DNA of 64,000 nucleotides, taken from contig CP060757.1 of NCBI GenBank assembly GCA_023205875.1, forward strand, positions 124,001 to 188,000, read 5' to 3'. How positions within the stretch are numbered: position 1 is the stretch's first letter; each line of letters begins with the position of its first letter. The stretch comes from Chloropicon primus. Lineage: Eukaryota > Chlorophyta > Chloropicophyceae > Chloropicales > Chloropicaceae. The notes beneath the pieces were generated by a model, which saw nothing but the letters and a program-made list of their open reading frames with translations, made no database searches and was not told where the DNA came from. Below, piece after piece: positions 20,704 to 30,436 of the stretch. A program made the position numbers and the translations under genes.

Positions 20704-22196
20704 ATGGAGCAGGGCTCCCAGACCGAGGACGTCTTTGTGTTCAGTAACCAGGACGTCAAGGGGTACCTCGTTTCGCTGGATCCCCAGGAAAGGCAGCGAG
20801 TTTTCTCGACGAGCAAGGACCTCCTCAAGCGAACTCTGGAAGCGAATAGCCCAGCTCAGTGCTCCCGATGTTCCTTCACGAGTTACGCCCTGCGCCTGTT
20901 CGGCGCTCAGGACGCCTCTCCGAGCACGAGTGCATGGATGTCCCTTCCGCCAGGGAAGCTGTTAACGTTGCTAAGCCCACCAAATATTGTGAACCCATTG
21001 CAGTTCGTCTGGAAGGACGACGACCGGGTGTTTCTCGGGGATACTCTGCTTCAGGACGACAGGCTCTTCTCGTCGTTTCTCAACGACAAGCTTTCGATTC
21101 AGGCTGCAGCAGTTGCACGCGGGCGGATGAGCTTCTGTGAACACAAGTACAACGCCCCCAAGCAGAGCGAGATCGATTGTTCTTTGCGGAGGTTGACCGT
21201 GCAAGGTAAGCCCGAGAAGGAAGCACTTTGCAGGCGGCCCAATTTCATCAACTGACCCAGATCCTTCCCTTCCTGCAGAGAACCAAGCCGCTCGGTTGGA
21301 GATGTTCTGTGACCAAATCCTGCTCGACTACGTCGACGACCTCAACGCAGCGGTGTGCCCGGCCGATGGTCAGGTCAACGAGCCTGACATTGAGCTCCTG
21401 CTCAGCGAGAACACCTTGTCGCCATTGGAGTTTGAGAACAGGCTGAAAGACTTTGAGAACCAGCTCGAGGCCAAGTTTTATTCCCAAGCCGATCTGTGCA
21501 ATATCAAGAGGCAGCTGCAAGAGTGCGCGAGCCAGATTAAGAACAGGAAAAAGCGGCTGGAGACCGCTGCTGCGCGGCACATTGAAGAGGGCAGCAAATG
21601 CTTGATTCTTCTGCTCCTGAGCCTTTGTTGGCAAAGAGCGTAAGTGCAACGACATGCTTATGCGGAGCAATGCAAGGAGAGGCCCATCGTACCTGACGCG
21701 GAATTGCGCTTTTTCCTTTCTCTCTCTCTTCTTCCCGTGCAGTTTTTCAGAGTTCTTCAAGCACATTAGCAGGACGAGAGCCATGGACGACCTCTACGGC
21801 ATCGAAAGCAACAGCAAAGATGAGGACCTCAAGGCCCAACTTCATCGGGAGGAGACCAAAGCAAAGTGCCTGGGAGTCGAGCTGGAAACGCTGCAGGCCG
21901 AGGTGTCGAGCTTGGCCAGCCAAGTGAACGAGCTGGACCCGCCGTCCAAAGATCTGGATGCTATGCCCCTCTCGAGGTTGGAGGAGATCCTCTCGAGACT
22001 GGACGACTCGACGAGGAGGGTGCGATCGAAGCGAGACAGGTTGGTGGAAGATATGAGCAAGTGCGGCATCTGCTGGTTCCACAAGAAGGAAGTCGCTTTC
22101 GGGTGTGGACACCAGGTCTGCGCAGCTTGCTCACCTAAAATTGAGCAGTGCCACATCTGCCGAAAGCAGGTCGACTTGAGGGTGAGGCTCTTCTGA
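20704..22196 (+). CDS. RING-finger protein with RGLG-like C-terminal RING and coiled coils
   Basis: 438-aa protein from three exons (20704-21205, 21279-21639, 21743-22196), all GT-AG and in phase. The C-terminus is a compact C3HC4 RING: CGICWFHKKEVAFGCGHQVC, then CSPKIEQCHICRKQV and the tail LRVRLF. Spacing and the phrase AFGCGHQ..C match the RING of plant RGLG/copine-like ligases, but no vWA/copine domain is present. The middle is helical with heptads (NRLKDFENQLEAKFYSQADL; ETLQAEVSSLASQVNELD). A hydrophobic run, CLILLLLSLCW, lies beside the second splice site and could be a membrane segment or a sign that exon 2 ends earlier. The N-terminal about 160 residues match nothing I know. An E3 ligase role is inferred from the RING. 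Confidence 0.75.
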
Positions 22197-22286
22197 ACTT
22201 GAGCGCACCCCTCATCTTACGACGGACGGCTGGGTGCTGAATCTTCATGTTTATGTTACAAACGGACTTGCTTAAGGCGTGACCGC

Positions 22287-23312
22287 TCACTCCCCTCGCT
22301 TGCACCTCTCGCAAGAGCAGCGAAACCTGTACAGATCAAACAGATGGTCCTTCCTTTCCTGCGGAGTTCGCGACTTCACATCCACGTACGTTATGAGGAG
22401 TTGCCCCCCCGCGGGCACGTCAGACAATGTCCGCACCAAGAGTTTGCCGCCATCGTCCATCACGACCTCGCAGTTGGGCGAGCAGGAGTGGTCAAGGAAG
22501 CTGGCGTACAAGTCGAGGCTCCACCCCAGGGTGCCGTGCTTGTCGTCGCACGGGAACCCTAGCCCGTTCGTCCTTATCCTCATCAGCAGGTCGCACAAGT
22601 CGCCGACTTCATAACCTTTTGGAAATTCCACGTGCTGCTTGAAAAGCTGCGCAAAGTTGCTGCACCAGCTCCTGAAGTCCTCCGACTGCAGCTCCTTGTT
22701 GGTCGCCAAGCAGTCCAAGAATTGGCCGGCCCTGCCGCCTCCTTCTTGGCAACGCAACTTAAATATCTCGTCGAGCTCCTTCGTGGGACTCGTGAGCCTG
22801 GACCCCGGAAGGCAGGTGGGAGGCGGGCCGTGCGTGCAGATAGAGAAAAATCGGCAGACAAACCTCAGGTAATCCGTGTCCCCTTGCCTCATCCCCCGAG
22901 GCACGCCGCAGAAGAGCTTGCACTCGTGCTCGTGCCACCTCTTCGCCTCCTCCCTGTCGCACTTTTGGCAAAGAGAAAAGCAGCCGCAGGCTTTGCAGAC
23001 CCACCTTGGGCTCGCCCCCAGCTCCCTATAGCAGGACCCGCAGTAAGTCGAACAAAAGTTCGAATACAAGATGGATAGATAGTACTCATTCGTCGCCCAC
23101 AGCACCGCCCCTTTCCCGACCTTGTCCTTGGACACCAGTCTCGACTCCCTTCCCACGGACAGCTTCGCTTTCGCCCAGACCCTTCCATTGAGCTCCTTCG
23201 CCCTCGCCTTCGCCCTCGCCTTCGCAAGCCTCTTCTTTTGGGACTTGGAAAGAGTCTCCTCCTTCACCCCCTCGTCCACCATCCCCTCCTTCCCCTCAGC
23301 AGCAGCCACCAT
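22287..23312 (-). CDS. SMYD-type SET/MYND-domain lysine methyltransferase
   Basis: 341-aa protein with a SET domain split by a MYND zinc finger, the hallmark of SMYD enzymes, which transfer methyl from SAM to lysines of histones and other proteins. After a Lys/Ala-rich leader come the N-SET half (GRESRLVSKDKVGKGAVLW), the MYND cysteines (CGSCYRELG to CKACGCFSLCQKCDREE, with HEHEC), an I-SET region, the catalytic core LDHSCSPNCEV with GGQLLITYVD, and post-SET cysteines FRCSCERCKRGE. The ATG at 23312 is used; upstream in-frame sequence begins only with TTG. Convergent with the RING gene (90 bp apart). A 72-bp module copy lies about 200 bp upstream. Confidence 0.88.
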   Translation of the reverse strand: MVAAAEGKEGMVDEGVKEETLSKSQKKRLAKARAKARAKELNGRVWAKAKLSVGRESRLVSKDKVGKGAVLWATNEYYLSILYSNFCSTYCGSCYRELGASPRWVCKACGCFSLCQKCDREEAKRWHEHECKLFCGVPRGMRQGDTDYLRFVCRFFSICTHGPPPTCLPGSRLTSPTKELDEIFKLRCQEGGGRAGQFLDCLATNKELQSEDFRSWCSNFAQLFKQHVEFPKGYEVGDLCDLLMRIRTNGLGFPCDDKHGTLGWSLDLYASFLDHSCSPNCEVVMDDGGKLLVRTLSDVPAGGQLLITYVDVKSRTPQERKDHLFDLYRFRCSCERCKRGE

Positions 23313-23704
23313 GAAGTTGTTGTCGATGAGCGATGCCAAACAAAGGGAAGAGTCAATCCATCCAACAAATCATCCATCCAACACGCCGCAAGCAGTCAGC
23401 CATGGAATGATAATGCTGATACTGATGCTGGTGGTGTGCTCTTGTGTTGGTCTCCTCCTCTCTCCTCTCTTCTCTCTCCTCTCCTCTGCTCTCTCCCTCC
23501 TCCCCGTCCGTCAATGCCTCACCAGAGCGCCGTTTCTCTCGAGCGAGGGCTCTTTCGAAAGAGCAAGGCAAGAAGCTTCCCTCTGTCCCCCCCTCTCTCC
23601 CTCTCCCTCCGCCCCCTCCTTCGTCCGCTCCTCTCTCTCTCTCTCTCCCTCTCCCTCTCCCTCTCTCTCTCTCTGGGAAGAGCGCAGTCTCTCGATCGAG
23701 CGCT

Positions 23705-23745
<41 letters not shown>

Positions 23746-23926
23746 GGAGAGCGTTGCGGCGGAGAGGGAGGGCGCGCGAGGAGGGAGGGGAGGTTCCAGT
23801 GGGAAGCATCTTCTTCTCCATCTCTTGGGCTTTCGTTTGGCACCTTTCTTGCGACGAGAGGCTCGCCACGGAGAAAGGGAAGCAGGGAGAGAGAGAGAGA
23901 GAGAGGAGGTTGGGATCGTCATCGTC
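23313..23926. promoter_or_regulatory. Divergent promoter region, SMYD / PEX5
   Basis: No gene. It holds a full-length module copy at 23511-23582 oriented to the SMYD gene, CT runs at about 23629-23672, a long GA run at 23706-23743, and a GA run at 23886-23905 about 20 bp before the PEX5 ATG. Confidence 0.6.
23511..23582 (-). promoter_or_regulatory. Recurring oriented module, long copy A
   Basis: This 72-bp stretch aligns end to end with 36753-36824, about 60 of 72 positions by eye. Shared blocks include TCAATGCCTCACC, GCGCCGTTT, AGCGAGGGCTCTTT and GCTTCCC. It lies upstream of the SMYD gene, on that gene's strand. Confidence 0.7.
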
Positions 23927-26299
23927 ATGGCGGGAGCTTTGAGGGAGTTCGTCCTGGGAGGAGGGAACGTTTGCGATGCCGGAGCAGGAGCGTCGTCATC
24001 TACGGGAAGGTTTGCGTCGCAGTTCCTCGCAGGAAAAGGGTACGAGTCAGCGGCTCAAGGACAGCAGCAAGGAGGCGTCGGCTCCGCTCCGCTTCCTTTT
24101 GCCATGGGACACCAGCCGTTCAACCCCATGAACGAGGCTGAACGCATAGGAAACGCTCCATCCATGGCACCGGGCGGCATGCAGCTTCAAGCGAGGTGAG
24201 TCGAGTCTCTTTTCTTTCCTCTTTCCTCCCTCATCCTGTTCCTTCCAAACTCGAACGGATGCCTGACATGTCATGGTCTTTGCTGCTGCTTTGCTTGCTT
24301 TTGCCGCTGGTGCAGAAGGACGATGGAAGAGGCTTGGGGAGGAGCAGCTATGGTTGGAAGAGGTCCGGGTGCTAGCTGGCACGAGGAGTTCAGCATGCAC
24401 GGCGGGCCAGCGGCAGTTGGGGCGAAACCGGTGCAACCCAAGTCAGCAGACGCGGCGCCTATGCCGATACACGCGGAGCCCTTTCGTTGCCTGAACGGCC
24501 CCCTCCGGGGCTTTTTCAGGGGAGAGTTCGCGGATGCTTTCACGGCGGCCAACGACAGTCACATCGCCATGGCAGTCCAGGGCGTTGCGCAGCTTGTGGG
24601 GGCTCAAGGGCTGGGGAAGCTGAGGAGGAGGGCTGATATTCTTGGGAGGCAGGTTTTCGCGGAGCGTGAGAGCGTCGAGCCCAGCCACAGGATGTTTTTG
24701 GACGAAAGGAGCTTCGTGGACAGGCAAGTGAACGAGCTCATGAGCTCTTTGAGAATGAAAGACGCTGTCTTGGGGCAGGCCCCTGCGCACCATGCGGTTC
24801 ACTACAGCCAGATATCCCAAGACTTTGGGAGGAGGGCCCAAGAGATGCACATGAGGATGGCGGGGAGCATGGGTGGCCCACCAATGGCAGGGCAGTACAG
24901 CAACCAGCAGCAGCATCCTTGCCAAACTCCGCCAGTCGAAGACCTGGCCAAGGAGTTCAGTGAAAAGCAGAAGATTGTCGAGGAGCAAAACGCGGCGCAA
25001 GCGCAGCCATCGACAACTTCAGATGCGGAGCAGGATCTCCTGGATCATACTAGGGCTCTTGAGGAAACCATGGTATCAAGCTCCGAACCAAAGTTCAGGG
25101 AGTCCAAGTTCCTTAATTTTGTGTCCAAGATGAACACGGGGGAGCTGAAGATCGTGGACGAGCACCTCGTGGAAGGCCAAAAGGAGAGGCTCTCGCAATC
25201 GGAGCGCATGGGACCCGTCGGCGTCGATAACACGAGAATCTTGGAGGAAGAGATGAAAGCGAGACTGGATGGCGAGAGCGTGGGTGGAGCATGGGCAAGC
25301 GCTTTTGAGAACTTCAACAGGCCAGACGTTTCTTGGGCGGAGGACTTTGCCAGGGAGGGGCCAAGCACCATCCCTGACGAGTGGGCCAACGAGTTTTCAA
25401 ACCACTATGCCACGACTGTTCCAGACGCCTCAATGAGTGAGCAGAGGAACTACGAAGTCTCGAACACAAATCCTTTTGAGTCGACCGACAACCCCTTTGA
25501 GCTTGGTCAAGAGCTCTACAAGAACGGGCTCCTGTCTGAGGCTGCTCTGGCATTTGAAGCTGCGATTGGGAAGGAGATGCATGTTGCGGAGTCCTGGCGC
25601 ATGCTGGGCATGGTCCACGCCGAGAACGACGATGACAAGCAAGCGATTGCGGCCATGGTGAATGCTCACAACGCTGACCCAACGAATTTGGATGTCCTCC
25701 TTGATCTGGGGGTGAGTCACACGAATGAGCTGGAGGCCCACGAAGCGATCAATTACTTGAGGCAGTGGGTGAGCCAGCACCCAGAGTACAAGAATGCCGT
25801 GGCCCTGAATTCCTTCGAGGTGAACGTTGACGAGACGATTAAGCTTTTCGACTCCATCGGGCACTCGAACCCAGGCGACGTCAACATTTTCACCGCACTT
25901 GGTGTCTTGTACAACCTTTCCAAGGACTATGGCAAGGCGGAGGAGGCTTTCAAGCACGCGTTGAGCTTGCAGAAGGACAACCACAGCCTTTGGAACAAGC
26001 TGGGGGCGACGCAAGCGAATAGCTCGAACAGCAAGGAGGCCGTGAAGGCTTATAGGGAAGCGATAGGCCTCAAGTCCAACTACACGAGGTGCTGGTCGAA
26101 TATGGGGATTGGCTACTCGAACCAGGGCTTGTACGAGGAATCGATCCCATATTATATCAGGGCATTGACAATGAACCCGGACGCGGAGCCTCTTTGGGGG
26201 TACTTGAAGATTGCCATGGCATGCACGGGGGCCCTCGAGTCCTTGCATCTCGTGAACGAGAGAAACATCGGAGCTCTGAGTAACTTATTCCCCATCTAG
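23927..26299 (+). CDS. PEX5: Peroxisomal targeting signal 1 receptor PEX5
   Basis: 750-aa PTS1 receptor, which carries SKL-tailed proteins from cytosol to the peroxisomal docking complex. Exon 1 is 23927-24195 and exon 2 is 24316-26299 (GT-AG, split Arg codon). A single Cys (C16) near the N-terminus matches the conserved cysteine monoubiquitinated for receptor recycling. Diaromatic WxxxF-type PEX14-binding motifs include WHEEF (111-115), WASAF, WAEDF and WANEF. The C-terminal half (about 480-740) is TPR repeats, ending in SNYTRCWSNMGIGYSNQGLYEES and ALTMNPDAEPLWGYLKIA, the family signature. The start follows a GA tract. Length agrees with plant PEX5. Confidence 0.93.
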
Positions 26300-26627
26300 A
26301 ACAATAGCAAGGATCCGGCATGGAATCCCAAGCAAGCCCTTGGCCCTGATGTCCGCTCATCCACTAAAAACTTTTTGAGACAAAGCAAGCAACGAAACAC
26401 TGCATTCTCTCGTCACTTTGGTCGACCCTCCAACGCCCTTCCACCTTGCATTCTCCTAACTGCTCCGAGTTTTCAAATAATTTTCGTTTTCCTTTGGCAA
26501 GCCCACCCAAGCGTCCGCCCAAGACGAGAGAGACAAGGCAGAGGGCGAGGGTGACGAAGGCCCGAGCTTGTCCCGTGCTGCGGCTTGTCATCAAGCAACA
26601 AGGCCCGTTGCTTCTCTTGCTTCCATC
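26300..26627. other. Intergenic region between PEX5 and coiled-coil gene
   Basis: No gene. It contains the PEX5 3' UTR. A weak module-like stretch at about 26404-26436 (CTCTCGTCACTTTGGT) may be related to the recurring element, but the match is poor. Confidence 0.35.
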
Positions 26628-28298
26628 ATGGTCGTCTTTCACAGCATTCACGACCCTTTCCACCGCGACCTGGTGAAGAAAGAGAAGGCAGCTGCGAAGC
26701 GTTCCAAGCTCCTGGCAGGAGGGATTAGCTCGAGTGGCAGGCTCCCTTCCTTGACGTCCAACGATGCGGCAGGGGGCAAGAAGAAGAAGAAGAAGAAGTC
26801 CAAGGGCAAGAAGGCGGTCACTTACACTCCGGAGGATAGGCTCGTGATGAAGACGCCGAGGATTCACCACAAGGGCCAAGGCCAAGGCAAGCAGAGGGTC
26901 AAGAAGAGGGCAGGGACCTCCGCTGCGGAGTCCTCCAGGGAGTTTGTGGAGATCATCGAGGTGCCAAGCGATGTACCGATCCGACTCGTGCCGCTGGGAA
27001 GCGCCACGCCCAAGAAGGTGAAGAAGGCGAAGAAAGGGAAGAAGAAGGCGAAGAGGAAGACAGCAACTCAGGTGCCTGGTGATGGTGCCAACAGGGCAAG
27101 AGCGGAGTGGGCGGCCTCCAAGGCGGGATCTTTGGAGGCTGATCGAGGCCACGGCGGTGCAGAGGTGGAGTCTTTGCTTCATCAGCTCAGCCTGGAGCGC
27201 AAGAAGTGCCATGTTCTCTCCCAGATCGTACAGGAGCAAGGGGCTTTCCTGGAGAACATCCAGAGACACAAGTCTTCGAGGTTGGAGGACCTTCACCTTG
27301 GCGAGACCGCAACGCCTTCCAGGTTTGAGGGGGACGAGGAGGAATTCAGCAGTGAGGCTGCGAAGGAGAACTACTGCGACAGCGAGAGCGCTTCTCCTCA
27401 CTTTGCTGCCAGGTCCAGCAGCAGGCTGAAGCACAGCTTGAATCCGGACATCACGGACGCCATAAACGTGCTTCACCTGATGGAGCAGGAGGGGGAAAGA
27501 ACAAGGGGGGAGCTCCACGAGCTCAGGAAGATCGCAAGGTCGTTCCACGATGAGATTGCCCGCTCCCAGGCTGCCGAGGCTGCCGCCCTGGAGGCACTCT
27601 CGGAGGCGGAAGCTCGAGCCGCCGCTGCAGAGGAGTTCACGAAGAAGAAGAAGACAATAAAGCTGGAGAGGGTAGTGAGCAAACTCGACGCTACCTTGAC
27701 TCCCAGCCAAAGCAACGAGATCTCGATCTTGTCTGGCCTGGCGAGCTCGGAGAGCGCGGCTAGCCCAGCCGTGACGGCAGATCACAAGCACGACTATCAG
27801 CAATCAGGGAATCGGTCGGTCACCTCTTCGGCGAGGAAGAAGGTGGACAAGCTGTACAAGAGATACCTGGACGAGAGCGAGAAAGTGACGCCAAGGAGGC
27901 CGCAGATGGCCCCACTGGCGAGTCCCCAAGTTCCGAGCAGGGTGAGCAGCGCGGGGTCCGCGAGCATGAAAAAGAGAAGACCTCGGAGATCGCCCCAAGT
28001 CGGGCAAGAACGGTCCAACCACCACCACAGTCCCCGAGTTCCTTTGCAGAGCAGCGGAGTGGACCGAAGTGTGGCACAACTGTCAGCGTTGTACGATCCT
28101 GAATCGTCGTCCCCGAGGCAGGCCCAGGGCCAAACCAGCAATGTTGGCAGCGCGATCAACACTTTAGAAGACACGCTGAACAACCAGCACAAGACGCTCG
28201 AGGAATCCAAGCGCTTGATCAGCGACTACCTCCTGATGAGCGATGAAAATCGAACGAACGGCTTTCACCACAGGCTGGAGCCCTTGGTCATGACCTAA
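26628..28298 (+). CDS. Coiled-coil protein of unknown function
   Basis: 556-aa protein that I do not recognise. It opens with VVFHSIHDPFHRDLVKKEKA, a possible conserved start. Strongly basic low-complexity blocks follow (GGKKKKKKKSKGKK; a KKAKKGKKKAKRK stretch), then a long Ala/Glu-rich coiled coil at about residues 290-370 (GELHELRKIARSFHDEIARS) and a Ser/Arg-rich tail. A second helical segment near the C-terminus is NTLEDTLNNQHKTLEESKRL. The composition would suit a nuclear, cytoskeletal or basal-body scaffold, but nothing decides between them. The ATG at 26628 is the first in frame; the sequence before it opens only with TTG. No introns. Confidence 0.65.
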   Translation: MVVFHSIHDPFHRDLVKKEKAAAKRSKLLAGGISSSGRLPSLTSNDAAGGKKKKKKKSKGKKAVTYTPEDRLVMKTPRIHHKGQGQGKQRVKKRAGTSAAESSREFVEIIEVPSDVPIRLVPLGSATPKKVKKAKKGKKKAKRKTATQVPGDGANRARAEWAASKAGSLEADRGHGGAEVESLLHQLSLERKKCHVLSQIVQEQGAFLENIQRHKSSRLEDLHLGETATPSRFEGDEEEFSSEAAKENYCDSESASPHFAARSSSRLKHSLNPDITDAINVLHLMEQEGERTRGELHELRKIARSFHDEIARSQAAEAAALEALSEAEARAAAAEEFTKKKKTIKLERVVSKLDATLTPSQSNEISILSGLASSESAASPAVTADHKHDYQQSGNRSVTSSARKKVDKLYKRYLDESEKVTPRRPQMAPLASPQVPSRVSSAGSASMKKRRPRRSPQVGQERSNHHHSPRVPLQSSGVDRSVAQLSALYDPESSSPRQAQGQTSNVGSAINTLEDTLNNQHKTLEESKRLISDYLLMSDENRTNGFHHRLEPLVMT

Positions 28299-28711
28299 GC
28301 TGTTTCTTGCTTGTAGAATAATCGCACCTGTTTACATAGCATGCAGCACGTTTTGTCGCTGACACCCTCCTCACACACTTGCCCCTGTTCCTCTTTGCTG
28401 TTTTTGGATCAAACTCTCTTTCCATTCCCTTCCTTTGCCCAAGACCAAGAAAGCAAACAGGAATCCATAGCAACTTTCACGCAGCAGCTTGCTGTCGATG
28501 GAGGGGAACAGAATCGAGACTGATTGACTGATTGAGGTGTTCCTCTGCTCTTCACGTTCCCGGCCATTGCCCACTGCACTGTCATCGTCATCGCCTCTCC
28601 CCTGCAGACCTGCAGAGAGGAAGGAGCAGCAATTGATCAGGGAGGAATGGCCTCTGGCGAGGGAAACGGAGCGAAGCGGTGGGTTGCGGAGGGGTAGAGC
28701 GAAGGAAGGCA
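28299..28711. other. Intergenic region, coiled-coil gene to HEAT/ARM gene
   Basis: No gene seen. It contains 3' UTR and a short purine-rich leader (GGAGGAATGG, then GAGGGAAACGGAG) before the next ATG. No module copy was recognised. Confidence 0.4.
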
Positions 28712-30379
28712 ATGGCGGAGGTGGAGGACGCGCCGCAAGGGAGTTCGAGGGACCTGGAGGAGGCCCAAGAGAGCGAGGCCAAAGCGAGGGAGGTCTGGCT
28801 TCAAGTGCAAAGGGAGAGTCGGAAGGATGGGACAGAGAGGAGCTTGGAACAACTCGATAAGCTTGTGATAGAAGCGAGCCGTGGTCTGGAGCACTTGGCG
28901 AGCATAAGCCACAGGATCGAAGCGCACACGGCGAAGGCGACCCGGCAGTCGTGGAAGCACTCGCTGAGGTACACGATCCAGGCCTCCATTTGGATCCAGT
29001 GCGAGCTCGGGCGAGTTGGGCTGCGATCTGGAAGCGAGTCCTTCGCCGAGCTCTTTGACGCCTGCTTCGCTAGAAATGCCGAGTCCATGGACAGGGAGGT
29101 CTTGGACACGACGAACTTCGAGACGATTCTGGAGCACGTGGATACCTGTGGACTTCCGGTGGATTTATTCGTTCCCCTTGTCGAAGACGCTGAGCAGCAC
29201 CTCGACAGGGGTCTCCAAGACAAGCTCCTGGGCACGCTGGCCACAAACCTCAAGCTTGTGCTGATCTTGGTCCCCATTGTCAGGCTGAGGGATGATGGGG
29301 AGGGCAACCCGGCCCCGGCCCTGGGCAGCAAGCACGACATCAGAAGCCTGTTTCTGTACGCTTTGCAGTTTTGCGTCAACGACTCGTGGCACTGGAAGCC
29401 GTCTTGGACAAACCCAGAGCTGTCGGAGATGGCTGCAAGCATCATCGAGAAGCTGGTCTGCAGCAGGCAGACTGGGGAGGCAAATTCGCTGGCGCCGATG
29501 GACGTGCTGGCGGCAGCGCTCATTCGGACTTATCCCAGGTTGCACCTGCTCGTTGTGGACAGGTACACGAGCATCATGAGAAGGCTGGAATCGCAGGCTA
29601 CGATGTACGCAGAGGTGGAGGACAACGAGAGCGCGTTTCAGATGACGACGCTGCTGCACATCTTGTACTGGTTGATGCAAGGGATGACCTACAGGTCTTT
29701 TGTGGACAACGACTACTCGCTGTCGGAGGATCTCTTTCCTGTCATTCTGCACGCCTGCAACAGTTCAACACAAACCATGCAGTACTATGGGCTGCACTGC
29801 CTGACCCTGCTGATAAGAAGCGCTCCGGCTACGGTGATAAAGTGGCACAAGGACGCGCTTTACGGCTGCTTGGGAAAGTACATGCAGCACTCGGATACAA
29901 CCATTTGGAGTGTGGGAATCTCCGCTGCGCTGGAGGCATCGATTGCCATAGAGGGGAAGAACAAAGACTCTGACAGGCTCCTTGACTTGATGGAGAGCTT
30001 GGTCGAGCAAGGCGAGGTCATGGCAGGCCCCAAGAGGTTCACCTTGTGGCTTCACCTCATGGCGAGGCTGGTCCCGTGCCTGGGCGCGAGGTCGTGCTGC
30101 TTTTTGGGTCGGATCATCGCAATCTTGGACCGCTGGCTGGTGCTCTCAGGGTCGGGAGCGGACTGCACTGGCGGGAAAGACTTTCTCCTGGACCTGATCG
30201 AGGCGTGCTGGCCCGGCGTACACATGCATCGCGCTGAGATCGAGGGTATTGTTGATCGGCTGGCGGAGAGGCTCTCCCAGGCGGATGTTTTGGCCATGAG
30301 GAGGAAGTTTCGGGAAGGGGTAGACGCCTCCAGAGAGGCCCTCCAGGGTCTTGTTGGATCCAACAATAACGCCGTGTAG
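28712..30379 (+). CDS. HEAT/ARM-repeat protein, TTI2 / plant At2g39910-like
   Basis: 555-aa all-helical protein with HEAT/ARM character over residues about 45-545 and no catalytic motif. The layout, including FPVILHACNSSTQTMQYYGLHC followed by LTLLIRSAPATVIKW, then FTLWLHLMARLVPCLGAR, recalls plant At2g39910-type proteins and TTI2. TTI2 is the third member of the TELO2-TTI1-TTI2 complex that matures PIKK kinases such as TOR and ATM. This link is from general resemblance only, so it is moderate. The first ATG in frame is 28712 (MAEVEDAPQG); an upstream GTG reading was dropped. It is convergent with the threonine-synthase-like gene, 57 bp apart. Confidence 0.65.
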   Translation: MAEVEDAPQGSSRDLEEAQESEAKAREVWLQVQRESRKDGTERSLEQLDKLVIEASRGLEHLASISHRIEAHTAKATRQSWKHSLRYTIQASIWIQCELGRVGLRSGSESFAELFDACFARNAESMDREVLDTTNFETILEHVDTCGLPVDLFVPLVEDAEQHLDRGLQDKLLGTLATNLKLVLILVPIVRLRDDGEGNPAPALGSKHDIRSLFLYALQFCVNDSWHWKPSWTNPELSEMAASIIEKLVCSRQTGEANSLAPMDVLAAALIRTYPRLHLLVVDRYTSIMRRLESQATMYAEVEDNESAFQMTTLLHILYWLMQGMTYRSFVDNDYSLSEDLFPVILHACNSSTQTMQYYGLHCLTLLIRSAPATVIKWHKDALYGCLGKYMQHSDTTIWSVGISAALEASIAIEGKNKDSDRLLDLMESLVEQGEVMAGPKRFTLWLHLMARLVPCLGARSCCFLGRIIAILDRWLVLSGSGADCTGGKDFLLDLIEACWPGVHMHRAEIEGIVDRLAERLSQADVLAMRRKFREGVDASREALQGLVGSNNNAV

Positions 30380-30436
30380 TAGTTTACAGTGTCTGTGTGT
30401 ATGTGTCGTAACAGTAGTAGTAAAATAGATAGTGGT

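Noticed and set aside
20364-20747. Repetitive frames across the minisatellite
   Set aside because: They encode only Gly/Pro/Arg/Gln repeats; the frame shared with the RING gene ends with a stop just before that gene's ATG.
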